A program made the position numbers and the translations under genes. Shown piece after piece: positions 9,500 to 17,610 of a stretch of DNA of 64,000 nucleotides; within the stretch, counting starts at the first letter, position 1, and each line of letters starts with the position of its first letter. The notes under the pieces are model-generated. The model was not told the origin of the DNA. It saw nothing but the letters and a program-made list of their open reading frames with translations, and did not search any database. Location of the stretch: NCBI GenBank assembly GCA_964549105.1, contig CAZJTZ010000018.1:1-64000 (forward strand), read 5' to 3'. This stretch comes from Hydrogenedens sp964549105. GTDB taxonomy: Bacteria > Hydrogenedentota > Hydrogenedentia > Hydrogenedentales > Hydrogenedentaceae.

Positions 9500-10924
9500 T
9501 TAAATGTCAAAATACAGCATAAACTCGTAGGGATGCGGTCTTAGATTCACGGCTTCTACTTCGCGGACTCGTTTGTATTCAATCCATGTCTTTAATACAT
9601 CTTCCGTAAACACATCCCCTTTGGTCAGAAATTCATAATCCTTAGATAAGGCGTTCAGGGCTTGTGCAAGACTGCCCGGCACTTGTGGAATTAGTGCCTT
9701 CTCTTCAGGTGGTAAATCATATAAATCTTTATCCATCGGTTCACCCGGGTCCATCTTGTTTTGAATACCATCCAGACCTGCCATTAACAATGCGGCAAAT
9801 GCCATATAGGGGTTGCAAGACGGGTCGGGAACTCGGAACTCAATTCGCTTCGCCTTGGGACTGGGTGAATACATCGGGATACGGCAACAGGCACTTCGAT
9901 TGCGTGCAGAGTAAGCAATGTTTACAGGTGCTTCGTAACCGGGTACCAATCTCTTATAACTGTTGGTTGTAGGATTGGTCAAAGCGACAAGGGCATTGGC
10001 ATGTTTTAACAAGCCGCCAATAAACCAGAGTGCTTCCTGACTTAAACCAGCATATTTATTCCCTGCAAATAGGGGCTTTCCACCTTTCCATAAAGAAATA
10101 TGGCAGTGCATTCCTGAACCATTATCGCTGAACAAAGGTTTAGGCATAAAGGTTACCGTTTTTCTATGTCTCTTTGCCACATTTTTAATGATGTATTTGT
10201 AGAGGGTCAATTGGTCTGCCATTTGTGTTAGGGGTGCATAACACATATCAATTTCTGCCTGTCCACCTGTGGCAACTTCATGATGATGACATTCTACCTT
10301 TATACCACACTCTACCATTAAGGCGACCATTTCGCTACGAATATTATATGTGGCGTCTGATGGTGGAATGGGGAAATACCCTTCTTTGTAGCGTAGTTTA
10401 TAACCAAGGTTGGGGTTTTCATCTCTACCACTGTTCCATATTCCTTCTTCGCTGTCAATAAAATAGTACCCACTGTTCGAAGTCTGGTCATAACGAATAT
10501 TATCGAAAATAAAGAACTCTGCCTCAGGACCGATATAACAGGTATCAGCAAGTCCCGTAGATATTAAATAATTCTCTGCTTTTTGGGCTACATTCCTTGG
10601 GTCGCGTGAATACCGCTCTTTTGTAATGGGGTCTAAAATGTTGCAATAGATTACCAAAGTAGGAATGTCAGAAAAGGGGTCTATAAAAGCAGTTCGCGAA
10701 TCAGGCAATACAAGCATATCGCTTTCGTGGATGCTTTGCCAGCCACGGATACTTGAACCATCAAAGCCTATGCCTGACTCAAACACTTCTTCATCAATTT
10801 GCGAAACGGGAAAGGTAAAATGCTGTTGAAGTCCGGGAAAATCCATGAATCGCAAATCAACAAATTGAATATTCTTTTCTTTGATTACCGCTAATACTTC
10901 TTTAGGTGATAAATCCTTATACAT
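9500..10924 (-). CDS. glnA: Glutamine synthetase, type I
   Basis: ATP-dependent synthesis of glutamine from glutamate and ammonia; 474 residues, typical of the GSI-beta dodecamer. Key blocks are GFDGSSIRGW, the ammonium/glutamate site region GSGMHCHISLWKGGKPLF, NPTTNSYKRLVPGYEAP, and RIEFRVPDPSCNPYMAFAALLMAGLDGI. The adenylylation site is conserved: Tyr402 in LYDLPPEE. Covalent control by GlnE is therefore plausible, though glnE is not in the window. It is 50 bases downstream of glnB in the same direction, so the two form a glnB-glnA operon read from the sigma-54-like promoter near 11423. Confidence 0.97.
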   Translation of the reverse strand: MYKDLSPKEVLAVIKEKNIQFVDLRFMDFPGLQQHFTFPVSQIDEEVFESGIGFDGSSIRGWQSIHESDMLVLPDSRTAFIDPFSDIPTLVIYCNILDPITKERYSRDPRNVAQKAENYLISTGLADTCYIGPEAEFFIFDNIRYDQTSNSGYYFIDSEEGIWNSGRDENPNLGYKLRYKEGYFPIPPSDATYNIRSEMVALMVECGIKVECHHHEVATGGQAEIDMCYAPLTQMADQLTLYKYIIKNVAKRHRKTVTFMPKPLFSDNGSGMHCHISLWKGGKPLFAGNKYAGLSQEALWFIGGLLKHANALVALTNPTTNSYKRLVPGYEAPVNIAYSARNRSACCRIPMYSPSPKAKRIEFRVPDPSCNPYMAFAALLMAGLDGIQNKMDPGEPMDKDLYDLPPEEKALIPQVPGSLAQALNALSKDYEFLTKGDVFTEDVLKTWIEYKRVREVEAVNLRPHPYEFMLYFDI

Positions 10925-10974
10925 AAATCCTCCTTATAATTGATAGATTTGTTCATTTTTACCGAAAATTTATT

Positions 10975-11316
10975 TTAAGAGACTACAATATCTCCTGTTT
11001 CTCCTGTTCTTATTCGTATGGCTTCTTCAACGGGGGTAATGAATATTTTACCGTCACCAATTCGACCTGTGGAAGCAGATTTCAAAATGGCTTTTACGAC
11101 TGTCTCAACCATGTCATCTACAACAACCACTTCAATCTTTATTTTGGGCACAAATTCTACAACATATTCTGCACCACGATATAATTCTTTATGCCCATGC
11201 TGTCGTCCAAAGCCTTTAACTTCGGAAACCGTCAGACCTTTGCAACCAATCTCGGCAAGTGCTTCTTTTACTTCTTCCAACTTAAAGGGTTTAATAATTG
11301 CTTCAATTTTCTTCAT
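10975..11316 (-). CDS. glnB: Nitrogen regulatory protein P-II
   Basis: Trimeric sensor of 2-oxoglutarate, ATP/ADP and glutamine status; 113 residues. The ATG at 11316 is preferred over a GTG at 11322: an AAGG site lies 8 bases upstream, and this start puts the uridylylated T-loop tyrosine at the standard Tyr51 (ELYRGAEYVV). The ATP-binding B- and C-loop motifs TGRIGDGKIFITPVEEAIRIRTGE are intact. It precedes glnA, which suggests it controls glutamine synthetase. GlnK cannot be excluded as a name, but no amtB is adjacent. Confidence 0.95.
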   Translation of the reverse strand: MKKIEAIIKPFKLEEVKEALAEIGCKGLTVSEVKGFGRQHGHKELYRGAEYVVEFVPKIKIEVVVVDDMVETVVKAILKSASTGRIGDGKIFITPVEEAIRIRTGETGDIVVS

Positions 11317-11415
11317 TATCACAGCCTTTTATTAATTTATATTTTCCTTAGAAAAAAATGTGAATGAGAAATATTATAACAAATAGATTACTAACATTTA
11401 TGTCCTATATTTATA

Positions 11416-11430
11416 GCAATATAAATGCCA
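11416..11430 (-). promoter_or_regulatory. Sigma-54 (-24/-12) promoter of glnB-glnA
   Basis: The minus strand reads TGGCAT, five bases, then TTGC, matching the RpoN consensus TGGCAC-N5-TTGC at the invariant GG and GC with exact spacing. It is 100 bases upstream of the glnB start and points at glnB-glnA, a classical NtrC/RpoN target. Transcription would begin near 11404. Neither rpoN nor ntrC is in the window. Confidence 0.72.
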
Positions 11431-11780
11431 AACTTGCTTTTGACTATTGTTTTATTAGAAAAATACCAACAAATATGCGTTTTAAGGATTTCTTTAACTT
11501 TAACAAACTATATTTTTAGTATATAAAAATACATATATGTATTAACAGACAACTTTAAAATACTAAAATGTAGGGATTTTGCAAATTAGAAATATTTTAT
11601 TTGCAAACATTGACTTTAACATTGACTTTATAAATATTTGATTTTTAGATTAAGGAAGTGATAACATTATTTTTTATTAAAAACCTTTTATTCTATCCTC
11701 TGTATTACCGGCCAAACTATTTTTTCGTTTAGAGGTAAAAGGAGATTTTTTATTTAATTACAATAAAGGAGGCGATGGGC
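11431..11780. other. Long AT-rich regulatory spacer between glnB and fmdB-like gene
   Basis: No gene seen. It holds a perfect 16-bp palindrome (AATACATATATGTATT, 11528-11543), about 100 bp upstream of the sigma-54-like promoter, where an enhancer-binding activator could sit. It also holds an exact tandem repeat of a 12-mer (ACATTGACTTTA twice, 11607-11630). The GGAGG at 11768-11772 decides the next gene's start. Confidence 0.5.
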
Positions 11781-12089
11781 ATGCCTACTTATACTTATGA
11801 ATGTGAGAAATGCGGACATCAGTTTGACTATTTTCATTCTATTACCGCAGAGCCAAAAGTTGTTTGTGAAAAATGCAAAGGAAAGTGTCATCGTTTGATT
11901 GGCACAGGTGCAGGAATTATTTTTAAAGGTAGTGGATTTTACGAAACAGATTACAAGAAAAAGGGTAATAACGGAAGTAGTTCGCATCACAAGGCTACTA
12001 CTTCTTCCGATGGAAATGGAAAATCATCTACGGAGAGTAAAATCAGTAGCAGTAGCAAAGAAACGACTTCCAGTACCAAAACTTCGTAA
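11781..12089 (+). CDS. FmdB family zinc ribbon protein
   Basis: Small protein of 102 residues beginning MPTYTYECEKCGHQFDYF with a second CEKCKGKCH pair, the two Cys pairs of the FmdB/CxxC zinc ribbon. GSGFYETDYKKKG is the family signature at the domain end. The remaining 45 residues are a low-complexity Ser/Thr/Lys tail. An in-frame ATG at 11775 is only 2 bases from GGAGG, so 11781 (8 bases away) is preferred. FmdB was linked to regulation of formamidase, but the family role is poorly known. It is followed by its own hairpin. Confidence 0.85.
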   Translation: MPTYTYECEKCGHQFDYFHSITAEPKVVCEKCKGKCHRLIGTGAGIIFKGSGFYETDYKKKGNNGSSSHHKATTSSDGNGKSSTESKISSSSKETTSSTKTS

Positions 12090-12124
12090 TATATAGGAGA
12101 TTTGTGCTTTTTATTTTGAAATGT

Positions 12125-12158
12125 TTTTGGTGCATTCCTTTTTAAGGGTGCACCAAAA
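12125..12158 (+). terminator. Hairpin after fmdB-like gene, likely terminator
   Basis: Perfect 10-bp inverted repeat (TTTTGGTGCA with TGCACCAAAA). The inner bases can extend the stem by CCTT/AAGG. It is followed by a T-rich run TTTGTTTTATAAT that could also supply a -10 box for argD. It lies between the fmdB-like stop and the argD start. Confidence 0.6.
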
Positions 12159-12212
12159 TTTGTTTTATAATATGCAAATCTTAATCCAAAAATCTGTTGA
12201 GGTAAAAGGAAC

Positions 12213-13406
12213 ATGAATAACACAGAAATAAAAAATTTAGCAGGTCAATACTTAATTAATACTTACGGTTCCAGGGACCTCGCCCTGGTTCGGGGCAAAG
12301 GAACACGAGTATGGGATGCTGATGGAAAAGAATACCTTGACTTGTTTTCAGGGATAGCTGTTTGCAATCTGGGGCATTGCCATCCGAAGGTGACGCAAAC
12401 TATTATTGAACAATCTCAAAAATTAATTCATGTATCGAATTTATATAATATCGAGCCTCAGGTCTTATTGGCTAAGAAATTAAGTGAGTTGTGCTTTGCC
12501 CAAAGGTGGTTTTTCTGTAATGGAGGTGCAGAAGCAAATGAAGCCGCAATAAAAATTGTAAGACGGTATTGGGCAAATAAAGGAACGCCGAAACCGCATA
12601 TTATCACTGCGGAGCAATCGTTTCATGGTCGCACCTTGGCTACAATTACAGCAACCGGGCAGCCAAAATATCACAAAGGGTTTGAACCCATGGTGCCAGG
12701 ATTTACTTATGTCCCCTACAATGATTCCGAAGCACTACAAAAAGCAATCACGAAGGAAACAGGTGCCATAATGCTGGAACCTATTCAGGGTGAAGGTGGA
12801 ATTCGTATGCCTTCGGAAAATTATTTGAAAGAAGTTCGCAAAATTTGCGATGAGAATCAATTGCTCCTTATTTTTGATGAAGTTCAAACAGGATTGGGTA
12901 GAACAGGTCATCTTTTTGCACATCAGGGGTATGGTGTATTACCTGACATTATGACTTTAGCCAAAGGGCTGGCAAATGGTGTGCCGATTGGTGCTATGGG
13001 TTGCACAGAGGAAGTGTCGCAGGGGTTTGGTCCGGGTTCTCATGCGTGCACTTTTGGTGGAAATCCATTGAGCACGGCAACTGCCTTGACCGTTTTGAAT
13101 GAATTGACCCAACCCGGTTTTATGGAAAAGGTGCAAGAACTGGGTAATTATTTTATAAACGAACTTCAACAAATTGCCCAATCCCACAGTAAGATAAAAG
13201 AGGTGCGTGGACGGGGACTTATGGTAGGAGTGGAATTTGATGAACCTGTATCACCTCTTCTTAATCAATTGCTAATACAAGGGATAATTGCTGGTTCTGC
13301 CGGACCCAATGTATTACGGTTTTTACCCCCATTGATAATTGAGAAAGACACGCTCACACAAGCGATACAATCAATACAACAAGCATTAGGAGTGCTGGGA
13401 TGGTAA
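12213..13406 (+). CDS. argD: Acetylornithine aminotransferase
   Basis: PLP-dependent class III aminotransferase of 397 residues that makes N-acetylornithine in arginine synthesis; the family also serves lysine synthesis. Motifs are YLDLFSGIAVCNLGHCHP, FFCNGGAEANEAAIKIVRRY, FHGRTLATITATGQ, LIFDEVQTGLGRTG and the PLP lysine in LAKGLANGVPIGAMG. AGGTAAAAGGA gives the ribosome site. Its stop overlaps the start of argF (ATGGTAA), so the two are translationally coupled. Confidence 0.93.
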   Translation: MNNTEIKNLAGQYLINTYGSRDLALVRGKGTRVWDADGKEYLDLFSGIAVCNLGHCHPKVTQTIIEQSQKLIHVSNLYNIEPQVLLAKKLSELCFAQRWFFCNGGAEANEAAIKIVRRYWANKGTPKPHIITAEQSFHGRTLATITATGQPKYHKGFEPMVPGFTYVPYNDSEALQKAITKETGAIMLEPIQGEGGIRMPSENYLKEVRKICDENQLLLIFDEVQTGLGRTGHLFAHQGYGVLPDIMTLAKGLANGVPIGAMGCTEEVSQGFGPGSHACTFGGNPLSTATALTVLNELTQPGFMEKVQELGNYFINELQQIAQSHSKIKEVRGRGLMVGVEFDEPVSPLLNQLLIQGIIAGSAGPNVLRFLPPLIIEKDTLTQAIQSIQQALGVLGW

Positions 13407-14317
13407 AGGATTTTCTTTCTCTTCTTGATTTTTCCACTGAAGAAATCTACAAGATGTTAGCCCTTGCCCATGAGTTAAAGATATTGCAAAAGAAGGGTTT
13501 GCCTCATGGATGGCTACACGGGAAAACACAAGCAATGTTTTTTGAAAAACCCAGTTTGCGGACGAAACTTACCTTTCAAGTAGGCATGTTTCATCTCGGG
13601 GGTGAAACGATTGTTATGGATATGAAATTGGGAGAAAGGGAATCTGTTCCTGATGTAGCCAAGAATTTAGAACGATGGGTGGACTTGATTGTTGCACGGA
13701 CTTTTAGCCATGACGATTTGATTTGCCTTGCCCAAAATGCACATATCCCCGTTATCAATGCACTGAGCGATTTACTTCATCCTTGCCAGATTATGGCAGA
13801 TGTGATGACTCTACAAGAACACTTTGGAGAGAATTTGAAAGATTTACAGGTAGTTTTTGTAGGTGATGGGAATAATGTATTCCATTCATGGGCAGAAGCA
13901 ACAGTCCATTTTCCTATCCGACTCAGGCTCGTTTGTCCCGAAGGATATTCAGGCGATACAAATTTAGTGAATAATATAAAACAAAAGGTTGGTGAACGAC
14001 TGAGCATTGTTCACGACATAGTTAAAGGCATGAAAGATGCAGATGTGGTCTACACAGATGTCTGGGCAAGCATGGGACAGGAACATGAACAGGAAAAACG
14101 GATGAAAATATTTGCACCATATCAGGTCAACAAAAAATTGATGTCATTAGCGAAGTCGGGAGCAAAGTTTATGCACTGCCTTCCTGCCCATCGAGATTTA
14201 GAGGTAACGCCAGAAGTGATTGATAGCCCCCAATCCATAGTTTATGACCAGGCAGAAAATCGCCTGCATGCACAAAAAGCCATCATGGTCACCTTATTGG
14301 GCTACAACCCACATTAA
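13400..14317 (+). CDS. argF: Ornithine carbamoyltransferase
   Basis: Makes citrulline from ornithine and carbamoyl phosphate; 305 residues, normal length. The carbamoyl-phosphate loop reads SLRTKLTF where STRTR is usual, and HPCQIMADVMT and the catalytic HCLPAHR are intact. FVGDGNNVFHSWAEA is the ornithine-domain motif. It overlaps the end of argD by 7 bases. The SLRTK variant leaves a small chance of an acetyl- or succinyl-ornithine transcarbamylase. Confidence 0.92.
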   Translation: MVKDFLSLLDFSTEEIYKMLALAHELKILQKKGLPHGWLHGKTQAMFFEKPSLRTKLTFQVGMFHLGGETIVMDMKLGERESVPDVAKNLERWVDLIVARTFSHDDLICLAQNAHIPVINALSDLLHPCQIMADVMTLQEHFGENLKDLQVVFVGDGNNVFHSWAEATVHFPIRLRLVCPEGYSGDTNLVNNIKQKVGERLSIVHDIVKGMKDADVVYTDVWASMGQEHEQEKRMKIFAPYQVNKKLMSLAKSGAKFMHCLPAHRDLEVTPEVIDSPQSIVYDQAENRLHAQKAIMVTLLGYNPH

Positions 14318-14554
14318 GAAATTTTTATTAACTTTTTGAATCCTCAAAATGGTGGCATAAAACTGGTCTTAACCTTATTATCAATAACAATTAAGAATAA
14401 AACAAACAATAAAATATTATTGAAAAATAAGCACTTCTTTTAAATGTGTTTTGCCTTCGCAAAATCTCTAATATATCTATTATAATAGATGTCATTGTTT
14501 TTTAATGGTGAAATAATTTTAAAATTATTATGAATTTTTCAAGGAGTTATAATT
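14318..14554 (+). promoter_or_regulatory. Spacer before argG, probable promoter region
   Basis: AT-rich 237-bp spacer without a gene. A small hairpin TTTTGC-CTTC-GCAAAA lies near 14445-14465, and a TATAAT -10-like element occurs at about 14479-14485 within CTATTATAATAG. No convincing -35 or ARG box (TGAAT...ATTCA) was found. Confidence 0.35.
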
Positions 14555-15778
14555 ATGGAAAAGCAACCGAAGCGAATTGTTTTAGCCTACTCCGGGGGAC
14601 TGGATACCTCCGTTATTATGCGTTGGCTTATTGAAACATTTAATGCGGAAGTGATTGCGTATATAGCCGATATTGGGCAGGGTGAAGAATTGGAAGCGGC
14701 ACGGAAAAAAGCCTTAGCCACAGGTGCTGTTGATGCGGTGGTAAAAGACCTCAAACGGGAATTTGTGCGTGATTTTGTCTATAAGGCGATGCGTGCAAAT
14801 GCCATTTATGAAGGGTGTTATTTATTGGGCACAAGTATTGCCCGTCCTATTATTGCAAAAGCACAGATTGAAGTTTACCGTGAGAAGAACGCAGATGCCG
14901 TTGCGCATGGTGCAACGGGTAAGGGCAATGACCAGGTTCGGTTTGAATTAACCTATATGGCGTTTGAGCCGGGTGTGCAAATTATAGCACCGTGGCGTGA
15001 CCCACGATGGACTTTGAACAGTCGTGAAAAAATGATTGATTATGCGGAAAAGCATGGGATACCTGTGCCTGCGTCAAAGAGCAAACCTTACTCTTCTGAC
15101 CGCAATTTGCTGCATATATCGTTTGAAGGTGGGATATTGGAAGACCCATGGATGGAACCACCTGCGGATATGTTTGTGTTGACTGCCGACCCAACGAAAG
15201 CACCAGATAAACCTGAATACATTGAGATAGAATTTGAACAGGGTTATCCAAAGGCTGTCAACGGTAAGGAAATGGAGCCTGAGGTACTGCTTGCTTATTT
15301 AAATGAACTCGGTGGAAAGCATGGAATAGGGCGTGTGGATATGGTTGAAAATCGGTTCGTAGGCATGAAATCACGGGGAGTTTATGAAACACCGGGAGGA
15401 ACGATACTTTATGCAGCACATCGTGCCGTTGAATCTGTCACAATGGACCGTGAGGTAATGCTTATGCGTGACCAACTCTCACCTAAAATAGCACAACTTA
15501 TTTACAACGGTTTCTGGTTCTCACCAGAAATGGAAGCATTGAATAAGTTTGTAGATGAAAGCCAGAAAGATGTTACAGGCACGGCTCGATTGAAGTTATA
15601 TAAAGGCTCATGTATGGTGGTGGGCAGAAAAGCACCCAGGTCCTTATATGACCCACAAATCAGCACCTTTGAAGAAGATTTGGGCGCCTACAATCAAGCA
15701 GATGCTACCGGATTTATACGCTTGAATGCTTTGCGATTGCGTGTTCGAAATAAGGCAGGCTTTTTTGAAGGGAAATAA
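14555..15778 (+). CDS. argG: Argininosuccinate synthase
   Basis: ATP-dependent joining of citrulline and aspartate; 407 residues. It has the N-type ATP pyrophosphatase loop AYSGGLDTSVIMRWL at residues 10-24, then HGATGKGNDQVRFEL and the AHRAVESVTMDRE region. It follows argD-argF but with its own 237-bp spacer. argH is not adjacent: the next gene is a KDPG aldolase. Confidence 0.97.
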   Translation: MEKQPKRIVLAYSGGLDTSVIMRWLIETFNAEVIAYIADIGQGEELEAARKKALATGAVDAVVKDLKREFVRDFVYKAMRANAIYEGCYLLGTSIARPIIAKAQIEVYREKNADAVAHGATGKGNDQVRFELTYMAFEPGVQIIAPWRDPRWTLNSREKMIDYAEKHGIPVPASKSKPYSSDRNLLHISFEGGILEDPWMEPPADMFVLTADPTKAPDKPEYIEIEFEQGYPKAVNGKEMEPEVLLAYLNELGGKHGIGRVDMVENRFVGMKSRGVYETPGGTILYAAHRAVESVTMDREVMLMRDQLSPKIAQLIYNGFWFSPEMEALNKFVDESQKDVTGTARLKLYKGSCMVVGRKAPRSLYDPQISTFEEDLGAYNQADATGFIRLNALRLRVRNKAGFFEGK

Positions 15779-15799
15779 TTTTTTTTGAAGGAAATTTTT

Positions 15800-16438
15800 A
15801 TGAAACATCAAGAAATTGTAGAGTTTATTCAAACGGAAAAAATTATTGCTGTAATTCGTGCAGACTTGAAACAGGAGTTATTCTTTAAGGCAGTTCGTGC
15901 ACTATATAAAGGCGGGATTCGATGTATAGAGATTACAATGACCTCTCCCAACGCTTTGAGCATTATTGAAAATTTAAAAAAGGAATGGGAAGAAAATGAT
16001 ATTTTGATTGGGGCAGGAACGGTAGTAGATGCAACTACATGCCGTTTAGCCATTCTTGCTGGAACGGATTTTATAGTCACGCCGACCCTATCCCCTGAGG
16101 TTATCACGATGGCAAGGAATTACGGCGTTGTTAGTATGTGCGGCGGATTTACACCCACAGAGTTATTAAACGCATGGCAGACAGGTGCAGACTTTGTTAA
16201 ACTATTCCCTGCAAGTGTTGGTGGACCAGAATATATTAAAGCCGTGCTGGGACCATTGCCCAAATTGCCTCTTGTGCCCACAGGAGGAATTAATCAGGAC
16301 AATGCACACAAATTTTTAGAGGCAGGTGCTGTTGCATTAGGCATTGGTGGAAACCTGGTAAGCAAGACACTTCTGGCAAGTGAGAATTATCCACTTATCA
16401 CAGAAACAGCCCAGATTTACAAGTCCGCAATTGTATAA
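15800..16438 (+). CDS. eda: 2-keto-3-deoxy-6-phosphogluconate / 4-hydroxy-2-oxoglutarate aldolase
   Basis: Class I aldolase of 212 residues that splits KDPG to pyruvate and glyceraldehyde 3-phosphate (Entner-Doudoroff and sugar-acid pathways). It has the catalytic Glu region IIAVIRAD, GAGTVVDATTC, and the Schiff-base lysine in FVKLFPAS, followed by VPTGGI. The ATG at 15800 with GAAGGAAA upstream is preferred over a TTG at 15785. It starts 21 bases after argG and is probably read with it. It could serve uronic acid breakdown given the many sugar genes here. Confidence 0.9.
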   Translation: MKHQEIVEFIQTEKIIAVIRADLKQELFFKAVRALYKGGIRCIEITMTSPNALSIIENLKKEWEENDILIGAGTVVDATTCRLAILAGTDFIVTPTLSPEVITMARNYGVVSMCGGFTPTELLNAWQTGADFVKLFPASVGGPEYIKAVLGPLPKLPLVPTGGINQDNAHKFLEAGAVALGIGGNLVSKTLLASENYPLITETAQIYKSAIV

Positions 16439-16444
16439 TCTTTT

Positions 16445-16475
16445 AATAAGTCATATAGGAGATATATGACTTATT
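16445..16475. terminator. Bidirectional terminator between eda and pilT
   Basis: Perfect 13-bp inverted repeat (AATAAGTCATATA with TATATGACTTATT, 5-base loop) between the converging eda and pilT genes. It is T-rich on both sides, so it can act in either direction. Confidence 0.8.
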
Positions 16476-16479
16476 TTAT

Positions 16480-17592
16480 TTATTTAAGTATACTTCCGCG
16501 TTTGGAACTCAGCCGAATTCCTTGCAGCATCATTTGTAATTCTTCTGGGTTGTCTGACATGTCCAACGCCATCTCAGCGGTAACAAGAGAACTTCTCACC
16601 AATTGGAAAAGGCTATCGTTGAAAGTTTGCATCCCTTCTTCTTTTCCTTGTTGAAGGGCCGTATCTAACTGGGCGACGCGATTTTCTTTTATCAGTTTGC
16701 GGACGATGGGTGTATTAAACAGCACTTCACAGGCAGGAACTCGACCCCGCCCATCGGCACGAGGAATAAGACGCATGCACATAACGGCTTTTAAGTTCAT
16801 GGACAATTGGGAACGCACCTGGTCATGTTGATGGGTAGGAAAGAAATCTACAATTCGGTCTATTGTCTGCATTATATTGGTAGTATGTAAGGTGCTGAAC
16901 ACAAGATGCCCTGTTTCTGCGGCACTGACGGCTGCCATGAATGTTTCATAGTCTCGCATTTCACCGATAACTATGACATCAGGGTCCTGTCTCATAACTG
17001 TTTTTAGGGCAGAATTAAAATCGTGGGTATCAATGGCAATTTCGCGTTGGTTGATTACCGCTTTTTTGTCTACATGCACGAACTCGATAGGATCTTCAAT
17101 GGTAATAACATGGCAGGGTCGTGTCTGGTTGATATATTCTACAATTGCGGCGAGCGTTGTGGATTTTCCGCTACCCGTAGTACCTGCAATAAGAATAAGA
17201 CCGCGTTGTAGTTCTGTAAAACGAACAATTTGAGGAGGCAGGTATAATTCTTCAAAAGTCTGAATGTGTGTTTTAATTCTTCTCATTACACAAGAAACGG
17301 TGCCTCGCTGACGAAAAACACTTACACGAAAGCGTCCAATCCCTTTTTCGGAATAGGCAAAATCTAAATCTCCCCTTTGAGAAAAGAGTCTCAATTGTTC
17401 ATCATTTAGCATAATATTTAATATTTGCGAAATAATTTCAGGATAGATAGGTTCTTCTCCAACAGGGACCAATTCTCCATTGATACGGAAGTAAGGAGGA
17501 CTTCCCGTCTTTATGTGTATATCGGAGGCATCTTTCTGAACAGACCTTTGAAGAAGTTTGGTAAATTCGTTTCGAACGGAAGAAGTGCTCAT
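16480..17592 (-). CDS. pilT: Type IV pilus retraction ATPase PilT
   Basis: Cytoplasmic hexameric ATPase of 370 residues that powers pilus retraction. The N-terminal PAS-like domain has DASDIHIKTGSPPYFRINGEL. Walker A GTTGSGKSTT, the Asp box, Walker B (VIVIGEMRDYET) and the His box (LVFSTLHT) are all present. It ends with the PilT C-terminal region GRVPACEVLFNTPIVRKLI. It lies 18 bases downstream of ftsZ in the same direction. Its substrate pili may include the prepilin-like proteins at 40-44 kb. Confidence 0.93.
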   Translation of the reverse strand: MSTSSVRNEFTKLLQRSVQKDASDIHIKTGSPPYFRINGELVPVGEEPIYPEIISQILNIMLNDEQLRLFSQRGDLDFAYSEKGIGRFRVSVFRQRGTVSCVMRRIKTHIQTFEELYLPPQIVRFTELQRGLILIAGTTGSGKSTTLAAIVEYINQTRPCHVITIEDPIEFVHVDKKAVINQREIAIDTHDFNSALKTVMRQDPDVIVIGEMRDYETFMAAVSAAETGHLVFSTLHTTNIMQTIDRIVDFFPTHQHDQVRSQLSMNLKAVMCMRLIPRADGRGRVPACEVLFNTPIVRKLIKENRVAQLDTALQQGKEEGMQTFNDSLFQLVRSSLVTAEMALDMSDNPEELQMMLQGIRLSSKRGSILK

Positions 17593-17610
17593 TAATATTT
17601 TGTGTCTTTT

